A stretch of 64,000 nucleotides of DNA from positions 434,001 through 498,000 of the forward strand of contig WNNJ02000487.1 in assembly GCA_012934845.2 (NCBI GenBank). Direction: 5' to 3'. The translations under genes were made by a program, and so were the position numbers. Under the pieces are notes generated by a model that did no database searches, was not told the origin of the DNA, and worked only from the letters and a program-made list of their open reading frames with translations. This DNA is from Pomphorhynchus laevis. Its lineage: Eukaryota; Acanthocephala; Palaeacanthocephala; Echinorhynchida; Pomphorhynchidae. Below, piece after piece: positions 60,591 through 64,000 of this stretch. Every line of letters starts with the position of its first letter. Position 1 is the stretch's first letter.

Positions 60591-61128
60591 AATTAAATAC
60601 AACAGCAGCAAAAGAGCGTAGAGCTCGTACAGGCTGGGTACAGGGTTAAAAAAAATATATCAATGAAAATCCGATTGTTTTAAGTTAGTACATTCTTCAG
60701 ATTTCTCTTGAAGGACAAAATACTGGAGGCCGAAACCACTTGACTTGGTAGCTTATTCCAGCTTTTCCACGTTCGGTTGACAATTGTGTTAAATCTTCTT
60801 CGTGGACGAATGTGGGTCTTTAACGTGAGGTGATGTCCCCTCAATCTGTTTGAATTTCGAAGTTCGAACAGTTTGCGACAAACATGTTCCCTCTGCCCTT
60901 TTTGAACATTAAGCGCTGTCCACACAAACATTAAATCAGATGACTTTAAAGATTTCTTCACTGTGGTCACACCAAGTGCGTGAAGTCGAAAAATGAATGA
61001 GAGCTTGCGTTGGCTGGGTACAAGATGTGTGGCCTTGCGTAATATGGATTCGTACATGTTCATCTCTGTCATAGTTTGAGGGTGACAGGCAGGTGAAGCG
61101 TATCTCATTAAAGATAAGACATAAGCAT
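60591..61128 (-). pseudogene. CR1-like LINE 3' fragment, inverted twin of 28.59-29.13 kb
   Basis: Minus-strand frame 61108-60680 (142 codons): MRYASPACHPQTMTEMN, KATHLVPSQRKLSFIFRLHA, MFVWTALNVQKGQREH and TWKSWNKLPSQVVSAS. It differs from the left fragment by a few residues (CRKLF for CLKLF, NRLRG for NTLRG). Its tail (TTGTATTTAAT, minus strand) joins the poly-A of RLE copy 13, in the same relative orientation as the left fragment and copy 2. Both fragments start at the same base of the LINE. Confidence 0.87.
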
Positions 61129-61139
61129 TGTAATCAATG

Positions 61140-61830
61140 ACATCATTGTAATCTTGACATCATTTCTGATTTCAAATTAAATCAGCGTTGATAGGAGGAG
61201 GTGTAACCTTCAATTTGAAAACCTACCTATTTTTTCTAATGATTATTATCATCAAACTAGTCACCTATAGTTTGTTTCCTAATTTTAATTAAATTAATTG
61301 AAATTACTGCACTTTGAAATCAGAAATGATTTCAATAAAATTTGCAAAATGTAAGACGAGTCTTTTATTAAATCTAATTGCCAATAAAAGTAGACGAGTC
61401 GAGTAATCGTCAGCCAACATTAGAAGAACCGAAACGTTAAACGTAGTATTGTGGATCAGTAGCTGATGATGTCCAACAATACTGAAATGTAGCCTACTGA
61501 TGTTGGCGTATAGATAGGATTAAAGTAGAGTGCAGAATAAAAATAGTCATCAAAATTTCAAGACTGCACAGGTCTATCAACTTAAAATAAGGAAACAAAC
61601 TATATATGGCTACTTTAATTGCAAAAATAGGTAGTTTTTTAGATATTCTAAATGCTTTCTACGAATATTTGTTAAAATGTCCACGTATACTTATACTTAT
61701 AATTCAAACTTAATTTAATTGTGCAGTCATATTGTTACATTAAACATTTTTTGATGACACGTTGCTTTAATCTTGTCTAAAAAGACCGAAACCTGAAATG
61801 TAGGTATTGGATCAGTAGCTGATTGGAAAA
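61140..61830. repeat. Possible non-autonomous fold-back element
   Basis: Two nested inverted pairs are visible: CATTTCTGATTTCAAA near 61159 with TTTGAAATCAGAAATG near 61314, and an imperfect longer pair, 61219-61290 with 61583-61642 (CTACCTATTTTT and TATAGTTTGTTTCCT on one side, their complements on the other). There is also a direct repeat around GGATCAGTAGCTGAT (61455 and 61808). No coding capacity. It may be a MITE-like repeat; its ends are not defined. Confidence 0.5.
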
Positions 61831-62002
61831 GCATTCGCCCGACACTCTGCGTCTCTTCTCAAAATCACTTCCATTTTCAGTCCTTGCTCTTTAAATTGTG
61901 TCGTCATTCTAGCCCGATCACTCCGTATCTCGCCATTGTATACCGTCCTGGTTCATCGGCTCCTACAAGATATGGTTAAACGCTCTAGACGCTCTAGCGA
62001 CA

Positions 62003-62740
62003 AGACGCTCTAGCGACAAGATATGGTTGGACGCCTCCGAAACAACCAGATCAATGTTTATGCGGTTCAAAGTTTGAGCTCCGTCACTCTCTTTCATGTA
62101 AGGTCGGTGGTATGCCAATAATACGACACAACTTCCTTCGGGATCTAATTGCAAAAGAGCTAAAAGGGATTTGCGACCCCGTTTCTCTTGAACCTACACT
62201 GCAACCGCTTCCAGACGGAGTAACATTCGCAACAAATTCGACAGCCAGGGAACATAACGCTAGAGTAGATATTTCTTGCTATGGGTTGTTTAGTATTTCG
62301 GAGCGGTCCCTATTGGACATTTGCGTTTACAATCACCTTGCTTCGTCCTACTCAACATCAATGCCACAAAATCACTTTCACTACCACGAACAAAGGAAAA
62401 TCGGAAAATACGGTGAACGTATATCACGATTTGAAAGAGCTTGTTTTTTTCCTATAATTTTTGCAGCTAACGGTGGAGCTGGTGAAATAGCTTCAAAGGT
62501 GCTACGACAAATATGCAGGCGTCAATCTATAAAATCTACTCGGCCATACAATGAATGCATGCGTGATTTGAGGATCAAAACGGGACTAGCGCTAGCAAGA
62601 GCAGCATCATTACAAATCCGCTGCACTCCGTTGAGTAATATGTCGGGACAATGTGCTTGACAGTGCAAGAAACTTTTCTAGTTTGTAGAACATTTTACTT
62701 CTTCTTTTTTCTTGAATAAATCTTCTCTTCAAAAAAAAAT
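62003..62740 (+). mobile_element. RLE LINE copy 14, 5'-truncated
   Basis: It starts in coding sequence for DALATRYGW with short tandem duplications at the junction (a 16-bp period at 61987-62018, and ACAAGATATGGTT both before and after). It ends with a 3' UTR (AATAAATCTTCTCTTC) and an A-rich tail at about 62730-62750. It is related to copy 7. It is the only plus-strand copy to the right of the CR1-like fragment. Confidence 0.85.
62010..62660 (+). pseudogene. RLE LINE copy 14, zinc motif and RLE
   Basis: In frame from about 62010: LATRYGWTPPKQPDQ, the zinc motif CLCGSKFELRHSLSC, KVGGMPIIRHNFLRDLI, EPTLQPLPDGVTF, the RLE (NARVDISCYGLFSISERSL, LLDICVYNHLASSYS, HEQRKIGKYGERI, FFPIIFAANGGAG), to a stop at 62660. 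The stretch between the two RLE aspartates is one residue shorter than in other copies (LFSISERS). The RT is missing. It is open as far as it goes. Confidence 0.86.
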
Positions 62741-62800
62741 ATAAAAAAAACGGATACTCAAATACCCAGCTTACGTGCATGTACAGATACACAATCTGCT

Positions 62801-63352
62801 GTGTCCTGTGATGGTCTCGATAGGGTGATCTCAAATAAGCGTATATATAATAGAGGATGCACAGTTATTCTAGCTAATATGCCCGAGTCTATCTTCGAGA
62901 ATGCGCAAGCACGACTGAATGACGACATTCAGAGTTTGAGGTCTATTCTGGCACATGTACTTGGCTCCTGTGACATTGAGACAGTCCAAAAAGTTAAACT
63001 TGTCGCTCTTTTCCGTCTAGGTAAGCGTAATGCTTTAAATAATAAACCCCGACTACTCAAAGCTGTCTTCCATAACCAACTTCATGCTACCTTAATGTTG
63101 CGAAACTCGTTCCGTCTCAAAGGGTCTAATATTCCACTGCTGAAGGATCTTGATGTATCAGAACGAAAAAAATTATCGAAGGTTAAAAAGGAACTATCAT
63201 CTCGTGTTGCTAAAGGAGAAACAAATCTCTATGTGAAAAATTTTCAGATTGTGAAGCGACGCACCTGGCTGAGTTGGAGCCCACTAGTCATGTCGCCTCG
63301 CGTGCATTCTGTAATCGAAACGGGCTCGTCTACTCTGCCTATCAGAGTCTAA
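62801..63352 (+). CDS. CR1-like ORF1 protein, C-terminal part
   Basis: The open frame includes TVILANMPESIFENAQARLN, DIQSLRSILAHVLG and VALFRLGKRNALNNKPRLLK, the RRM-like pattern of CR1-type ORF1 proteins (V-I-x-N-x-P-E-S; R-L-G-K; R-P-x-x-K-V). SERKKLSKVKKELSSRVAKG follows and a Lys-rich end before IVKRR. Such proteins bind the LINE RNA. The N-terminus is missing or unrecognised. The last 30 residues may be out of the family's normal frame, since the next ORF reads through the same bases in another frame. Confidence 0.7.
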   Translation: MSCDGLDRVISNKRIYNRGCTVILANMPESIFENAQARLNDDIQSLRSILAHVLGSCDIETVQKVKLVALFRLGKRNALNNKPRLLKAVFHNQLHATLMLRNSFRLKGSNIPLLKDLDVSERKKLSKVKKELSSRVAKGETNLYVKNFQIVKRRTWLSWSPLVMSPRVHSVIETGSSTLPIRV

Positions 63353-63411
63353 ATGGTTTAGCGTCCGGGTTATTAGGATGTGTAAGTGGTGATAGGAATA
63401 CTCTCAGAGGT

Positions 63412-64000
63412 ATGTTGGGGCATTGTGAAATACTCCATGGTAATGTTCGCAGTCTTATATCGAAGATAGATGAACTGAGATATAGAGTTCAGTTAATTCG
63501 TCCTAAATTACTCGCTATCACAGAATCATGGCTATATGGTGATATTGTTGATAATGAAGTCTCCATCCCTGGTTATCTGGTTTTCCGCAGTGATCGTAAA
63601 AGTGGAAGAGGTGGAGGTGTTATTCTTTATGTGAGCAACGATGTGAAAGTAACTATTCTTAGCACTTCTTCTGATAAAGTCGAAAGTTTGTGGTGTCGGG
63701 TAAAATTCATGCATACCGCTCCGCTTGTTCTGGGGGTAGTATATCGTTCACCCTTGGCCGCCACAGATAAACTGATTGGGGAAGTAGAACTTTATTCTAA
63801 AGGTACCTCCAATGTTTTAATACTTGGTGACTTGAATATGCCTTCGGTTGATTGGAATTCGTATACGGATTTTCCTACTTGTGACCATACTTCCTATGAT
63901 CTTCTGGAGTGTATCATCTATTGTGGTTTAACTCAGCATGTCCAAAATTACACTCGTTTTGCTAGTGACAGTAGATCTCTATTAGATGTATGTTTATCTT
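63412..64000 (+). CDS. CR1-like endonuclease domain, partial (runs off window)
   Basis: From the ATG at 63412 the frame reads HCEILHGNVRSLISKIDELR, LLAITESWLYGDI, GYLVFRSDRKSGRGGGVILY, LGVVYRSPLAATDKL, NVLILGDLNMPSVDW and LTQHVQNYTRFASDSRSLLD. Asn in GNVRS, Glu in TES, Tyr-Arg-Ser-Pro, and GDLNMP are the usual AP-endonuclease positions in CR1. The frame is open to the last base, so it continues outside. The frame is also open for about 35 codons upstream of this ATG, overlapping ORF1. It would nick DNA to prime reverse transcription. Confidence 0.8.
   Translation, partial: MLGHCEILHGNVRSLISKIDELRYRVQLIRPKLLAITESWLYGDIVDNEVSIPGYLVFRSDRKSGRGGGVILYVSNDVKVTILSTSSDKVESLWCRVKFMHTAPLVLGVVYRSPLAATDKLIGEVELYSKGTSNVLILGDLNMPSVDWNSYTDFPTCDHTSYDLLECIIYCGLTQHVQNYTRFASDSRSLLDVCLS

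Larger units (their letters stand above)
62780..64000 (+). mobile_element. CR1-like LINE, ORF1 end and endonuclease, continues past window
   Basis: Its ORF1 tail (KKELSSRVAKGETNLYVKNF) matches the first 110 bases of the window, so both are the same broad family; the order ORF1 then endonuclease is the same. The copy runs off the right edge in open frame. The 5' start is near 62780, after the A-rich end of RLE copy 14. It is better preserved than the copy at 1-3060. Confidence 0.8.

Noticed and set aside
61450-61500. Hammerhead ribozyme (CTGATGA followed by GAAA)
   Set aside because: Between the two motifs no stem II can form and no matching stem I or III is visible. The related repeat at 61.8 kb lacks the CTGATGA core.
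29115-62740. rDNA-targeted R2/R4/Dong array
   Set aside because: I see no ribosomal RNA sequence around any junction. The targets are TAA tracts and LINE tails.
29115-62740. Telomeric LINE array (HeT-A/TART- or bdelloid-like)
   Set aside because: The copies occur in two opposed arms with unrelated LINEs on both sides, and no telomere repeat is visible.

Overview
The window is eukaryotic, AT-rich and almost entirely made of retrotransposon sequence. I recognise no host gene, rRNA gene or functional tRNA gene. CR1-like, RTE-like, I/Jockey-like and restriction-endonuclease LINEs, a BED-finger hAT transposon and a tRNA-derived SINE together point to an invertebrate animal. The CR1-like proteins remind me of flatworm (trematode-like) families, but that is an impression and I cannot fix the species.

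Left third (1-28.5 kb): a graveyard of old LINE copies. There is a CR1-like copy at 1-3060. Three copies of one I/Jockey-like LINE with a zinc-knuckle ORF1 lie at 4.19-7.4 kb (-), 10.99-16.6 kb (+, split by a 2.37-kb hAT with an 8-bp target duplication) and 25.6-28.4 kb (+, reverse transcriptase core deleted). An RTE-like copy spans 21.8-24.5 kb and there are several LINE 3' fragments. One RLE LINE (copy 1, 7.70-10.59 kb, -) sits alone, with a 14-bp target duplication.

Main feature (29.1-62.7 kb): thirteen further copies of a LINE family whose single ~1000-aa protein has a cysteine-rich CXC (tesmin/TSO1/MSL2-like) module at the N-terminus, a central reverse transcriptase, a CxC-H-C zinc motif and a C-terminal restriction-like endonuclease (RLE). 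I number all copies 1-14 in window order. Copies 2-8 (29.1-45.6 kb) are on the minus strand and copies 9-14 (46.3-62.7 kb) on the plus strand, so all 3' ends point outward and all 5' ends face a 17-bp minisatellite near 44.9-46.1 kb. Full-length or near full-length open frames remain in copies 4, 6, 10, 11 and 13, and in copy 5 apart from its missing N-terminus. Copies 4, 5 and 11 are nearly identical, so that subfamily was active recently. Junctions lie in (TAA)n/(TTA)n tracts or in the TAA-rich tails of older LINEs. On the right arm the same short target, TTTTGATAATA, recurs after three consecutive copies.

Structures beyond the ORFs: a 27-nt 5'-leader hairpin with compensatory changes in copies 6, 9 and 13; a conserved 3'-UTR motif in copies 2, 9, 10 and one remnant; 14-bp tandem repeats forming the 5' end of copies 4 and 11; leader blocks shuffled between divergent copies; and fold-back inverted repeats at many 5' junctions, including those of the SINE and copy 1. 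Together these suggest a site-preferring LINE lineage that re-enters its own arrays, with an unusual way of finishing the 5' end. The right edge (62.8-64.0 kb) is another CR1-like copy that runs off the window.
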